Assembly: GCA_035701825.1 (NCBI GenBank)
Contig: DASSRK010000051.1
Coordinates: forward strand, 1-64,000
Length of the DNA: 64,000 bases
Direction of reading: 5' to 3'
Origin: CADEED01 sp035701825
GTDB taxonomy: Bacteria > Pseudomonadota > Gammaproteobacteria > Steroidobacterales > Steroidobacteraceae
Shown in pieces: positions 23,828-32,862 of the stretch. The notes below the pieces were generated by a model. The model saw nothing but the letters and a program-made list of their open reading frames with translations, did not search any database and was not told where the DNA came from. Both the position numbers and the translations under genes were made by a program. Positions within the stretch are counted from its first letter, which is position 1; each line of letters opens with the position of its first letter.

Positions 23828-25404
23828 ATGCGCTCAGAGGGGTGGCGTTCGCCTGCGCGTTGCTGGCCTCCGCCGCGGCGCAGGCGGACGACGTCAAGTG
23901 CGATCCGGCGAAAGACATCAACGATTGCCTCAATTCGCAGGTGTTCGTCTACTCGAGGACGCTTCAAGGGTCGGCGCTGGATGACGCATCCGCCGGCGAC
24001 GGGAGCCTGGAAGTGGCGAGCGCGGCGAATGAAGCAGTCGAAGAGAAGGATCAGCCCGGGACGGCTTCCGCGGGTGCCCAGACTGCTTCGGCCTTCACTG
24101 ACCTGATTCCCTGGGCAAACATGCTCGGGCTGCTTAGCGACTCCGACGAGAGCGATGGAACCATCGCACTGGATCTCAACTTCCTGCTGGGGCTCAAGCG
24201 TACGGACGTGCAGCACGACTCCCAGCTGAAGTGGGAATTCGACGTTTCCCCGACGCTCTTCGATCCGCTCGCACAGGCGATCCCGGAGGATGTGCGCGAC
24301 GAACGGTCCAAGGATCTGCAGAAGAAGATCGGCGATACCGCGGACTCGACTCTCCAATACACCTATTCATTCATCACGAAAAGCTTCGGTCGAGACTTCA
24401 AGCGGCATCAAAAGGAATTCGCTTCGCTGATTGCCCCGCGCCTGTATTTCGCCGCCCGAGCGACTGCGGCTGCGGACGTGGGTCCGGCATTCGACGCCAA
24501 GCGCAGCAGGTTCGCGATGGACCTCGCAAACCTTCTCGATGGGATGCGAGCTGAAGGTGACGCCCGGGGGTTCGTCAAACCGCAGACCTTGTTTGGAGCT
24601 CTGGATCCGAGGGAGCAGGACCTGGTGCTCGCGTTCCTGGCCCAGGCCCGAAGTGGCTTTGCACAGGACATGGCCAAACATCTCGATGCGCTCAAGGCCG
24701 AGGTAGCCAGTCCGCGAATCGAACAGATCGCGGATCTGGTGCTGAAGCAGCCACAGCTGCTCTTTACAGCCACGAGATCGATCCGGGACGAATTGGTTGG
24801 ACCAGAGTCCTGGGGTGCGAAAGTGACCTACGAGCAGAGTTTCGTCGACTTCAATGGCTTCAGGAAACACGCGAAGCAGAAGGCAAGGGAGGCGGGGATC
24901 GCGGCGGTCACCGATTGGTGCGCGATTCTCGACCAGACTTCGGCGCTCGACACGGCCGCGGCATTTCTTGCCTCCGACAAGTGTCTCGAAGCGCTCGATT
25001 CCTATGTCGATGAAAATGCCGAGCAGATCGAGAACGACAGTCGCTGGACTGCGTCGCTCGAATACAAACAGGTTGATGACTGGCGCTACGCGCTGCCCGA
25101 CGATGGGGTCGACCTCAATCTACCAAAGCACGATCGCTTGATCGCGTCGGCAGGATTCGGCCGCGCCATCAAGCGCTCGACTGACCGCGTCGACTTCGAA
25201 GCCGCCTACGACAGCAACATGGGCGATGACGACACCTACAACAGCCGCTTCGTCGTCACGCTCACGTATACCCGCCGCATCATGGACATGGACATGCCCA
25301 TAAGCATCGTCTACGCCAACAAGAGCGAGTTCCTCAATGACACCGACAAGCAGATAGGCCTGCATATCGGTATCAAGTACCGGGCTCTCGACAAGGAGAA
25401 GTAG
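23824..25404 (+). CDS. exported protein with outer-membrane barrel-like C-terminus, unknown
   Basis: The 526-residue protein starts with GTG and has a clear signal peptide (FACALLASAAAQA, cleavage near residue 20). After a Ser/Asp/Ala-rich linker (about 50-95) come strand-like stretches, then an alpha-helical middle (about 180-390). Alternating-residue strands at the end, such as ASLEYKQVDDWRY, DRVDFEAAYDS, RFVVTLTYTRR and IGLHIGIKYRA, look like transmembrane beta-strands. The last aromatic is not terminal, so a classical barrel-assembly signal is weak. I recognise no family. It is coupled to the preceding cytoplasmic protein by a GTGA overlap. Confidence 0.6.
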   Translation: MNALRGVAFACALLASAAAQADDVKCDPAKDINDCLNSQVFVYSRTLQGSALDDASAGDGSLEVASAANEAVEEKDQPGTASAGAQTASAFTDLIPWANMLGLLSDSDESDGTIALDLNFLLGLKRTDVQHDSQLKWEFDVSPTLFDPLAQAIPEDVRDERSKDLQKKIGDTADSTLQYTYSFITKSFGRDFKRHQKEFASLIAPRLYFAARATAAADVGPAFDAKRSRFAMDLANLLDGMRAEGDARGFVKPQTLFGALDPREQDLVLAFLAQARSGFAQDMAKHLDALKAEVASPRIEQIADLVLKQPQLLFTATRSIRDELVGPESWGAKVTYEQSFVDFNGFRKHAKQKAREAGIAAVTDWCAILDQTSALDTAAAFLASDKCLEALDSYVDENAEQIENDSRWTASLEYKQVDDWRYALPDDGVDLNLPKHDRLIASAGFGRAIKRSTDRVDFEAAYDSNMGDDDTYNSRFVVTLTYTRRIMDMDMPISIVYANKSEFLNDTDKQIGLHIGIKYRALDKEK

Positions 25405-25427
25405 GAGCATGCTATTTTGCGCCCACC

Positions 25428-26072
25428 ATGGCGGCAGTCGTCCCCGACAAGAAGCGCATCAAGCCCTTCGCATCGGCCAAGGCGCTCGAGACCTGGATGC
25501 GCGCCAACCACGCCAAGGCGCCCGAGCTCTGGCTCAAGATCCACAAGAAGGATTCGGGCCTGGCCAGCGTCACGGCGGCCGAGGCGCTCGACGTGATGCT
25601 GTGCTGGGGCTGGATCGACGGGCTGCGCAAGGGGTTCGACGACAGGTCCTTCCTGCAGCGCTATACGCCGCGGCGCGCGAAGAGCATCTGGAGCCAGGTG
25701 AACCGCGAGCACGTCGCGCGCCTGACCAGGGCGGGGCGCATGACCCCGCACGGCCAGGCGCAGGTCGACGCGGCGAAGAAGGACGGCCGCTGGGGCCGGG
25801 CATACGCCCCGATCCGCAAGTCCTCGCCTGACAACCTGCCGCCGGACCTGCTGAAGGCGATCCGGGCCAACCCGAAGGCGCTGAAGACCTTCAAGTCCCT
25901 CAGCCGCATGAATCTCTTCGCGCTGGCCTTCCGCACCAACAACATGAAGACGGCGGCAGGGCGCGCGCAGAAGATCGCCGCGCTGGTGGCAATGCTGGCT
26001 CGCGGGGAGACCATCGTGCCACAGTCGGCGTGTAGGACGATGCTGATCGGACCAACGGCTGATCTGCGTTAG
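25428..26072 (+). CDS. YdeI-family protein
   Basis: The 214-residue protein belongs to the YdeI/OmpD-associated family. Its marks are ELWLKIHKKDSG, EALDVMLCWGWIDGLRKGFDDRSF, LQRYTPRRAKSIWS and the N-V-R-like motif VNREHVARLTRAGRM. The C-terminal region (residues about 145-190) has the family's LSRMNLFALAF segment. It has no signal peptide and is probably cytoplasmic. Homologues are linked loosely to peptide or stress resistance, but no biochemical activity is established. It ends 6 bases before the hybrid kinase start. Confidence 0.82.
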   Translation: MAAVVPDKKRIKPFASAKALETWMRANHAKAPELWLKIHKKDSGLASVTAAEALDVMLCWGWIDGLRKGFDDRSFLQRYTPRRAKSIWSQVNREHVARLTRAGRMTPHGQAQVDAAKKDGRWGRAYAPIRKSSPDNLPPDLLKAIRANPKALKTFKSLSRMNLFALAFRTNNMKTAAGRAQKIAALVAMLARGETIVPQSACRTMLIGPTADLR

Positions 26073-26078
26073 CCTCGC

Positions 26079-28118
26079 ATGCTCCATTCGGCGCGGGCTG
26101 CGATATCCAGAATGAATGATGTAGTCATGGCGCACCGCGACGCTGAGGAATTGCGCAGTCGACTGGCGGCCATCGTGGCCTCCTCGGACGACGCGATCAT
26201 CAGCAAGAATCTCGACGGTGTGATTGAAACCTGGAACGAGGGCGCGGTCCGCATCTTCGGGTATCAACCCGAGGAAATGATCGGCAAGTCCATCACGCTG
26301 CTCATCCCGCCCGATCGGCAGGACGAGGAGCCCGCGATCCTGGCGCGATTGCGCGCCGGTCAACGCATCGATCACTACGAGACTGTGCGGGTGCGCAAGG
26401 ACGGCACCCTGATCGACGTCTCCATCACCGTTTCGCCGCTGCGCAACGCCGCCGGCGAGATCGTCGGGGCGTCGAAGATCGCGCGCGACATCACTGTGCA
26501 GAAGCGCGCCGAAGAGGCGCTGCGCCAGAGCAACCAGCGCTTCCGCCTCATGGCGGACTCCGCGCCGGTGCTGATCTGGATCGCCGATCGCTTCAAGGCG
26601 CGCAACTGGTTCAACCGCGGCTGGCTGGAGTTCACCGGCCGCACCCTCGAAGAGGAGAGCGGCTTCGGCTGGGCCGAGAACGTCCATGAGGCCGATCTGG
26701 CGCGCTGCCTCGAGGCGTATGGAGCCGGGTTCGACGCGCGGCGTCCCTTTTGCATCGAGTACCGCGTGCGGCGCGCCGACGGCATGGCGCGTTGGCTGAT
26801 CGAGCAGGCGACGCCGTTGTACGAAGGGCCCGCGGGGGAATTTTCCGGCTTCATAGGCTCGTGCGTCGACATCACGGAGACCAAGCAACTGCAGGCCGAT
26901 CGCGAGGAGACCTTGAAGGCCGAGCGCGCGGCACGCGAGGAAGCCGAGCGCCTGGGGCGCCTGAAGGATGAATTCCTGGCGACCGTCTCCCACGAACTGC
27001 GCACTCCGCTCAATGCGATCCTCGGCTGGGCCAACCTGTTGCGCCGCCTGAATCCGGGCAGCGACGACCACGCGCGCGGACTGGAAACCATCGAGCGCAA
27101 CGCGCGCGTGCAGGGGCAGATCATCGCGGACCTGCTCGACATGAGCCGCATCATCTCGGGCAAGGTGCAGCTCGACGTGCAGCCCATCGACCTCAACGAA
27201 GTGGTCAACGCGGCGCTCGATGCAGTGCGCCTGTCCATGGAGGCCAAGAAGCTGCGCGTGCGCGTGACCCTCGACGCCAAGGCCGGCCGTCTGCGCGGCG
27301 ATCCGGGCCGGCTGCAGCAGGTGTTCTGGAACCTGCTGACCAACGCGGTCAAGTTCACGCCCTCGGGCGGGCGCATCGACGTGGTGATGGAGCGCGTCAA
27401 TTCGCACGTCGAAGTGTCGGTCGAGGACAGCGGTGTCGGGATCAAGCCCGAGTTCCTGGCCTTCGTGTTCGATCGCTTCCGGCAGGCCGACTCCTCGACC
27501 ACGCGTCGCCACGGGGGCCTGGGGCTGGGATTGTCGATCGTGAAACACCTGGTCGAACTGCACGGCGGTTCGGTGCGAGTGAAGAGCCCGGGCGAAGGCC
27601 TCGGCGCCACCTTCGTGGTGGCGCTGCCCATCTCCGTGCTGCGCACCGAGGAAGCTCCGCGTCCCGCGGAACGCGCGGCGTTCAGCGACGTCGACGTGAG
27701 CACCCTGGAGCTGCCGGACCTCGCGGGAGTGCGCGCCGTGGTGGTCGATGACCAGGACGATGCGCGCGTGCTCATCTGCCGGCTCATCACCGAGCACGGC
27801 GGCCATTGCACGCTCGCGGCCAGCGCCGGCGAAGCGCTGGAAATCCTCAAGCGCGAAGACGTGAACATCCTCATCAGCGACATCGGCATGCCGGATGTGG
27901 ATGGCTACGGGCTGATTCGCCAGGTGCGCGCGCTGGATTCGGCGCGCGGCAAGTTACCCGCGATCGCGCTGACGGCATATGCGCGGGCCGACGATCGACA
28001 GCGTGCACTGCTCGCGGGCTACCAGATGCACGTCGCCAAGCCGGTCGAGCCGCGCGAACTGATCGCCGGCATCGCCAGCCTGCTGAACCTGCGCTCCCGG
28101 CATCCCCATCCCGCCTGA
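26079..28118 (+). CDS. PAS-PAS hybrid histidine kinase with receiver
   Basis: The 679-residue soluble hybrid kinase has two PAS domains: about 20-145 (AIISKNLDGVIETWNEGAVRIFGY) and 150-270 (WFNRGWLEFTGRTLEEESGF). A short coil leads to the H-box SHELRTPL with His305. The ATPase has NLLTNAVKF, EDSGVGI and GLGLGLSIVKHL. The C-terminal receiver (about 552-670) has DDQDDARV and the phospho-acceptor Asp601 in SDIGMPD, plus Lys in HVAKPVEP. It lacks an output domain, so signals must pass to a separate phosphotransfer or regulator protein. ATG 26079 is used; Met codons at 26112 and 26127 are alternatives. Confidence 0.87.
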   Translation: MLHSARAAISRMNDVVMAHRDAEELRSRLAAIVASSDDAIISKNLDGVIETWNEGAVRIFGYQPEEMIGKSITLLIPPDRQDEEPAILARLRAGQRIDHYETVRVRKDGTLIDVSITVSPLRNAAGEIVGASKIARDITVQKRAEEALRQSNQRFRLMADSAPVLIWIADRFKARNWFNRGWLEFTGRTLEEESGFGWAENVHEADLARCLEAYGAGFDARRPFCIEYRVRRADGMARWLIEQATPLYEGPAGEFSGFIGSCVDITETKQLQADREETLKAERAAREEAERLGRLKDEFLATVSHELRTPLNAILGWANLLRRLNPGSDDHARGLETIERNARVQGQIIADLLDMSRIISGKVQLDVQPIDLNEVVNAALDAVRLSMEAKKLRVRVTLDAKAGRLRGDPGRLQQVFWNLLTNAVKFTPSGGRIDVVMERVNSHVEVSVEDSGVGIKPEFLAFVFDRFRQADSSTTRRHGGLGLGLSIVKHLVELHGGSVRVKSPGEGLGATFVVALPISVLRTEEAPRPAERAAFSDVDVSTLELPDLAGVRAVVVDDQDDARVLICRLITEHGGHCTLAASAGEALEILKREDVNILISDIGMPDVDGYGLIRQVRALDSARGKLPAIALTAYARADDRQRALLAGYQMHVAKPVEPRELIAGIASLLNLRSRHPHPA

Positions 28119-28320
28119 GCCTCCTGGCGGGCCCTGTCTCGACTGTCCGCGAATTCTTTCGCGCGCACGGCGGAACCGGGGCGGGGCGAACATGAGCAGT
28201 CCCGGTACGGTCTGACTACCTTATTTCCTGCACCAGACAGGCGTAAGTTACGGCATCGCTCGATGCCAGCGGACTTGCGGGAAGACCAGAAGCCAACCGA
28301 CAAACACCAAGGGGGTTTCC

Positions 28321-31005
28321 GTGAAGATCACTGCCAGGCACGGCTCGAATGCCGTGAGGTATTGCGTTGCAGCGGCCCTGGGCACGGCATTCGTGGCCGT
28401 TCCGGCGATGGCCGACGAGGACTCTCTCGAAGAAATCACGGTGACCGCGCAGAAGCGCGAACAGAACGTGCAGAACGTTCCGATCGCCATCACGGCGATC
28501 ACCGCGGACACGCTGCAGTCGAAGAGCCTCGGAGACATCGGTTCACTGACGCGACTCGCGCCGAACGTGAATCTCGACACCGGTTCGCCGTTCTCGGGCG
28601 ACAGTTCGGTGCTGTCGGCTTCGATTCGCGGCATCGGCCAGGATGACTTCGCCTTCAACCTCGACCCCGGCGTCGGCGTCTATGTGGACGGTGTGTACCT
28701 CGCGCGCACCATCGGCGCCAACCAGAGCCTGCTCGACGTCGATCGCATCGAGATCCTCAAAGGTCCGCAGGGTACGCTGTTCGGCCGCAACACCATCGGT
28801 GGCGCGATCAGCATCGTCACCCACCAGCCCGGCGAGGAGAAGCGCTTCGTCGCGCAAGCCACCACCGGCAGCTACAACCGGCGCGACATCGCGCTGACCG
28901 CGGACTTCCCGCTGGCGAGCAATTTCCTCACGACGATCAGCTTCTCCTCGCAGGTCCGCGACGGTTACCAGGAAGTGATTCCGTTCCCGACGGACAGCGA
29001 GCTCGGACAGGTGGCGTGGGTCGTCGATCCGCAGACCGCCTTCCCGAAGGCGGGCTATGCGACCGCGGACACCAAGGGTGGACAGAACCTGCAGGTGTTG
29101 CGCGGCAAGGCGCTGTGGAAGGTCAACGACAAGTTCAACATCACGTTCTCGGGGGACTACTCGCACCAGAACCAGTCGTCGACGCCGACGACGGTGCTCG
29201 AAGTGTTCACGCCGGCGGGGGACAACCTGCCGACGCCCTTCGATGCATGGCCGCCGCCAGGCCCGGGCGATGCGCGACCGCGCGGCGGCTGGGGTTTCAT
29301 GGGCGCGCTGTATAACTACTGCATCAGCACGCCGGCCTCGCTGCTCGACGACCCGGGCGCGTTCATCGGCGCGACCGGGGCGCCGCCGCTGTTCGGCACC
29401 GGCGTCGGTGCGATGTGCGGACCGCGCGCCCAGGGCCTGGACCTGGCACCCGGTGGTGCGCCGCTCGGCGGTGCGGGTTACGTCGGCGGCCCGGTGGCCT
29501 ACACGCCGGGCGGCGTCGCCGGGAATCCCTCCGGTTCCACGCCGCGCATCTACTGGAATCTGGCCAATACCGATACGGGTGACATCGACAAGACCTACGC
29601 CACCGGCCCGAGCTTCGCCAAGTACTCGGCCTGGGGCGCGGCGATCACTCTCGACTACGCGATCAATGATTCGATGTCATTCAAATCGATCACCGGCGCG
29701 CGCGGCATCGACTGGAAGGTCGGCGTGGACCTCGACGGATTGCCGGAAACCATCCAGGAAGTCTCCGACCACCAGAACCAGGACCAGTTCTCGCAGGAGT
29801 TCCAGCTCACCGGTAATGCGATGGACGGCAAGCTCGACTACGTCGCGGGCCTCTTCTACTTCCAGGAGGACGGCTTCGTGCACGACTTCGTGCCCTTCGG
29901 CAGCACGCTGTACATCTACGACGTGGCCAACGACGTCGACACCCAGTCATACGCGGCCTTCTTCCACCTCGACTACAAGGTCAACGATGCCTTCGGACTC
30001 ACGCTCGGCGCGCGCTGGTCGAAGGATGACAAGAAGTTCGAAGGCGGCCAGGCGGATCTCGATGGCTACAGTTACAAGTCGGTGGGATGTTTCGACCCGG
30101 TCACCGGTCCGGACATGGACTGCTGGGCGGCGTTCGCGATTCCGAACGGATTGGCGCCGTTCCCGGACCCCGACAACCCGTATCGCTATTTCCCGCCGGG
30201 AGAGCAGAGCCAGAGCTACGACGTGTTCACGCCCACCGTGGGCGCGCAGTACCACTTCAACGAAGACTCGATGCTGTATCTCAGCTACTCGAAGGGCTTC
30301 AAGGCCGGCGGCTGGACCACCCGGCTCTCGCTGCCCATCGATGACATCGCCGACGCGGCTTTCGGGCCGGAAGAGAGCGAGACGTACGAGCTCGGCCTCA
30401 AGTCTCGTTTTCTCGACAATCGGGTGCAGGCCAACCTGGCGGTGTTCTGGACCGACTACACCGGCATCCAGCTGCAGATCCAGGAGGGCCCGTCGCCGGT
30501 GTCGCAGAACGCAGGTGATGCGGAACTGAAGGGCGCGGAGCTCGAACTGGAGGCGATCATCGGCGGCGGCTTCTCCCTGAACCTCGCGGCGGGCTACATC
30601 GACGCCCAGTACACCGAACTGCGGCCGACAGTGCAGGGCATCACGCTCGACTCGGCGCTCCCCAAGACGCCGGAGTTCAAGGTGACGGTGAGTCCGACGT
30701 GGGACGTGAACCTCCCGGACAACCACGGCAAGCTGCGCTTCGCGGCGGACTACACGCACACCGACGAGATGTTCAACGACTCCCTGAACACCCCGTTGCT
30801 CGCGCGTCCGGCCACTGACTACCTCAATGCATCGGTTCACTGGCTCTCACCGGAGAACAAGTACGAGGTGACGCTGGGCGGCAGCAACCTGACGGATGAG
30901 CGCTATCTCACCGTCGGCTCGCTCAACAGTGCCGAGGGCGAGACGGTGGGAACATACAACCCGCCGCGCCAGTGGTACCTGAGCCTGCGCATGGCATTCG
31001 AATAG
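28321..31005 (+). CDS. TonB-dependent outer-membrane receptor
   Basis: The 894-residue receptor starts with GTG behind a strong GGGGG ribosome site. The signal peptide runs to about residue 34 (VAVPAMA). A TonB-box-like stretch EEITVTAQKR precedes the plug, which shows SIRGIGQDDF and RIEILKGPQGTLFGRNTIGGAIS. The 22-strand barrel follows and ends in NPPRQWYLSLRMAFE with a terminal aromatic pattern. This ITVTAQKR class typically takes up large hydrophobic or aromatic compounds rather than classical siderophores, but the ligand cannot be read. It is monocistronic; the following gene is 240 bases on. Confidence 0.9.
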   Translation: MKITARHGSNAVRYCVAAALGTAFVAVPAMADEDSLEEITVTAQKREQNVQNVPIAITAITADTLQSKSLGDIGSLTRLAPNVNLDTGSPFSGDSSVLSASIRGIGQDDFAFNLDPGVGVYVDGVYLARTIGANQSLLDVDRIEILKGPQGTLFGRNTIGGAISIVTHQPGEEKRFVAQATTGSYNRRDIALTADFPLASNFLTTISFSSQVRDGYQEVIPFPTDSELGQVAWVVDPQTAFPKAGYATADTKGGQNLQVLRGKALWKVNDKFNITFSGDYSHQNQSSTPTTVLEVFTPAGDNLPTPFDAWPPPGPGDARPRGGWGFMGALYNYCISTPASLLDDPGAFIGATGAPPLFGTGVGAMCGPRAQGLDLAPGGAPLGGAGYVGGPVAYTPGGVAGNPSGSTPRIYWNLANTDTGDIDKTYATGPSFAKYSAWGAAITLDYAINDSMSFKSITGARGIDWKVGVDLDGLPETIQEVSDHQNQDQFSQEFQLTGNAMDGKLDYVAGLFYFQEDGFVHDFVPFGSTLYIYDVANDVDTQSYAAFFHLDYKVNDAFGLTLGARWSKDDKKFEGGQADLDGYSYKSVGCFDPVTGPDMDCWAAFAIPNGLAPFPDPDNPYRYFPPGEQSQSYDVFTPTVGAQYHFNEDSMLYLSYSKGFKAGGWTTRLSLPIDDIADAAFGPEESETYELGLKSRFLDNRVQANLAVFWTDYTGIQLQIQEGPSPVSQNAGDAELKGAELELEAIIGGGFSLNLAAGYIDAQYTELRPTVQGITLDSALPKTPEFKVTVSPTWDVNLPDNHGKLRFAADYTHTDEMFNDSLNTPLLARPATDYLNASVHWLSPENKYEVTLGGSNLTDERYLTVGSLNSAEGETVGTYNPPRQWYLSLRMAFE

Positions 31006-31245
31006 AGCAGCGCACCGGGGTGTCGGTGGCCAGGAAGCGCGCCGAGCGCGCGGACCTGCAGAAGCTTGCCCACCCGCAGCCGTCGGGCAGCGAGGGAGCG
31101 TCTCGATGAGCGAGCGGCGGAGGCAGGGCCAGCGCATTCGAGGCGCGAGTCCGCCTAGGACTACGCGCGTTGGGGTCGCTGGCCGCTTCGGAGCGGCCCG
31201 TGCGCGGTCGTAACGTGGGGTCGCAATCATCGCAAGGAGCGCGAT

Positions 31246-32259
31246 ATGGATCCCGAAGGGCCTAACTTTTCGCGCCGCCAGGCGGTCGGGGTCGTCGGAC
31301 TCGGCATGGCCGCGGCGGTGACCGGCGCCGCGCTCGCGCAAGACGGCTCAACCCAGGTTAGACCGGGAACGGGGGAACCCACCATGCAGGATCCACGCAC
31401 CAGGTTCCCCAAGCCGCCGTTCCCGAAGCAGACGCAGGCCTGGCCGGGGTTGGCGCGCGACATGAAGCCGAAGCCGGACCACGGCGAATCCAGTTACCAG
31501 GGGTCCGGCCGGCTCGCGGGCCGCAAGGCGCTCATCACCGGCGGAGATTCCGGCATGGGGCGCGCCGCCGCGATTGCCTACGCACGCGAAGGCGCGGACG
31601 TGGCCATCAACTATCTACCGGCCGAGGAGGCCGACGCGAAGGAAGTGCTCGACCTCATCAAGCAGGCCGGGCGCAAGGGCGTCGGCATCCCGGGCGACCT
31701 GCGCACCGAGGGATTCTGCAAACAGCTCGTGGCCGAAGCGATCCAGAAGCTCGGCGGCCTCGACATCCTGGTATGCAACGCGGCTCGCCAGCAGGCGAGG
31801 CCGTCGATCCTCGACGTGTCGACCGAGGACTTCGACGCCACGATGAAGACCAACATCTATGCGCCGTTCTGGCTGATCAAGGCCGCGCTGCCGAGCCTCA
31901 AGGCCGGCTCGGCCATCATCGGCACGACTTCCGAGCAGGCCTACGATCCGTCGCCCGATCTCTACGACTACGCGCAGACCAAGGCCGCGACCATGAACTA
32001 CGTGAAGTCGCTGGCCAAGCAGCTCGCGGGCAAGGGCATCCGCGTGAACGGCGTGGCGCCGGGGCCAATCTGGACACCGCTGCAGATCAGCGGCGGGGCG
32101 TCGGAGCAGAAGTACCAGAACTTCGGCAGCGACACCGTGTTCGGCCGTCCCGGCCAACCCGTCGAGCTGGCTTCGATATACGTGCAGCTCGCGGCCAACG
32201 ATGCAAGTTTCGCCACCGGCAACATCTACGGTGCCGGCGGCGGCAAGGGTCAACCGTAG
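31246..32259 (+). CDS. SDR oxidoreductase with a twin-arginine signal
   Basis: The 337-residue short-chain dehydrogenase resembles the YhdF/YghA group of stress-related SDRs. The nucleotide site is TGGDSGMGRA, followed by LVCNAARQ, a Ser in TTSEQAY, and the catalytic YAQTK. Unusually, residues about 8-31 read FSRRQAVGVVGLG followed by a hydrophobic core and AALAQ, which looks like a Tat signal. A folded, cofactor-loaded enzyme would suit Tat export. The extended segment before the Rossmann fold (FPKPPFPKQTQAWPGL) is normal in this SDR group. The next gene starts 10 bases later. Confidence 0.87.
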   Translation: MDPEGPNFSRRQAVGVVGLGMAAAVTGAALAQDGSTQVRPGTGEPTMQDPRTRFPKPPFPKQTQAWPGLARDMKPKPDHGESSYQGSGRLAGRKALITGGDSGMGRAAAIAYAREGADVAINYLPAEEADAKEVLDLIKQAGRKGVGIPGDLRTEGFCKQLVAEAIQKLGGLDILVCNAARQQARPSILDVSTEDFDATMKTNIYAPFWLIKAALPSLKAGSAIIGTTSEQAYDPSPDLYDYAQTKAATMNYVKSLAKQLAGKGIRVNGVAPGPIWTPLQISGGASEQKYQNFGSDTVFGRPGQPVELASIYVQLAANDASFATGNIYGAGGGKGQP

Positions 32260-32269
32260 GAGGTTCACC

Positions 32270-32767
32270 ATGGAAGCCAGGGCCAAACTACTCGGACATC
32301 CCATCCACCAGATGCTCATCGTGTTCCCGCTGGGATTGCTCGCGATGGGCGTGATCTTCGATCTCGTCTACTTCAGCACCGACGAAGGCGTGTTCGCCGC
32401 GGTCGCGTACTGGATGATGGTGGCCGGCGTGATCGGCGGTTTGCTGGCCGCGCCGTTCGGTTTCATCGACTGGCTGGGGATTCCGCGCGGCACGCGGGCG
32501 CGGCGCATCGGCGCACTGCATGGCGGCGGGAACCTGGTCGTGGTCGTGCTCTTCGTGATCAGCGTGTGGCTGCGCACGAATTCGCAGTTGCCGGAACCGA
32601 CCGCCGCTTACGTGTGCTCGTTCCTGGGCGCGGGACTGGCACTGATCACGGGCTGGCTGGGCGGCGAGCTGGTCAACCGGCTCGGCATCGGCGTGCATTC
32701 GGACGCCAACGTGGATGCGCCGAGCTCGCTGCACGGCCACCATGCTCCCGTGCAACGCATGCCCTGA
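32270..32767 (+). CDS. DUF2231 membrane protein
   Basis: This 165-residue protein fits DUF2231: the opening KLLGHPIHQMLIVFPLGLLAMGVIFD is the family hallmark. Four membrane segments lie at about 18-36, 47-68, 88-105 and 118-138, then a short polar tail. In other bacteria these proteins often sit near heme- or stress-related genes, and the His-containing first helix has been suggested to bind heme, which is not established. The AGGAGG ribosome site overlaps the SDR stop region, so it is in one operon with the Tat-signal SDR. Confidence 0.85.
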   Translation: MEARAKLLGHPIHQMLIVFPLGLLAMGVIFDLVYFSTDEGVFAAVAYWMMVAGVIGGLLAAPFGFIDWLGIPRGTRARRIGALHGGGNLVVVVLFVISVWLRTNSQLPEPTAAYVCSFLGAGLALITGWLGGELVNRLGIGVHSDANVDAPSSLHGHHAPVQRMP

Positions 32768-32862
32768 GTGGACTTGTCCGGGCGATTAGGGCAGCGTGGG
32801 CGCCATGCGCCACACGCCGCGTTCGCGCGGGCGCTCGATCCACACTTTCTTGACGGGATGAC

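Noticed and set aside
25311..27806. 831-codon minus-strand frame
   Set aside because: It is the mirror of the YdeI and hybrid kinase genes; the plus-strand products have clear domains.
31181..31198. GGCCGCT-TCGG-AGCGGCC hairpin as terminator of the TonB receptor gene
   Set aside because: It lies 175 bases after the stop, close to the next gene, and has no T run. Such stems occur by chance in G/C-rich DNA.
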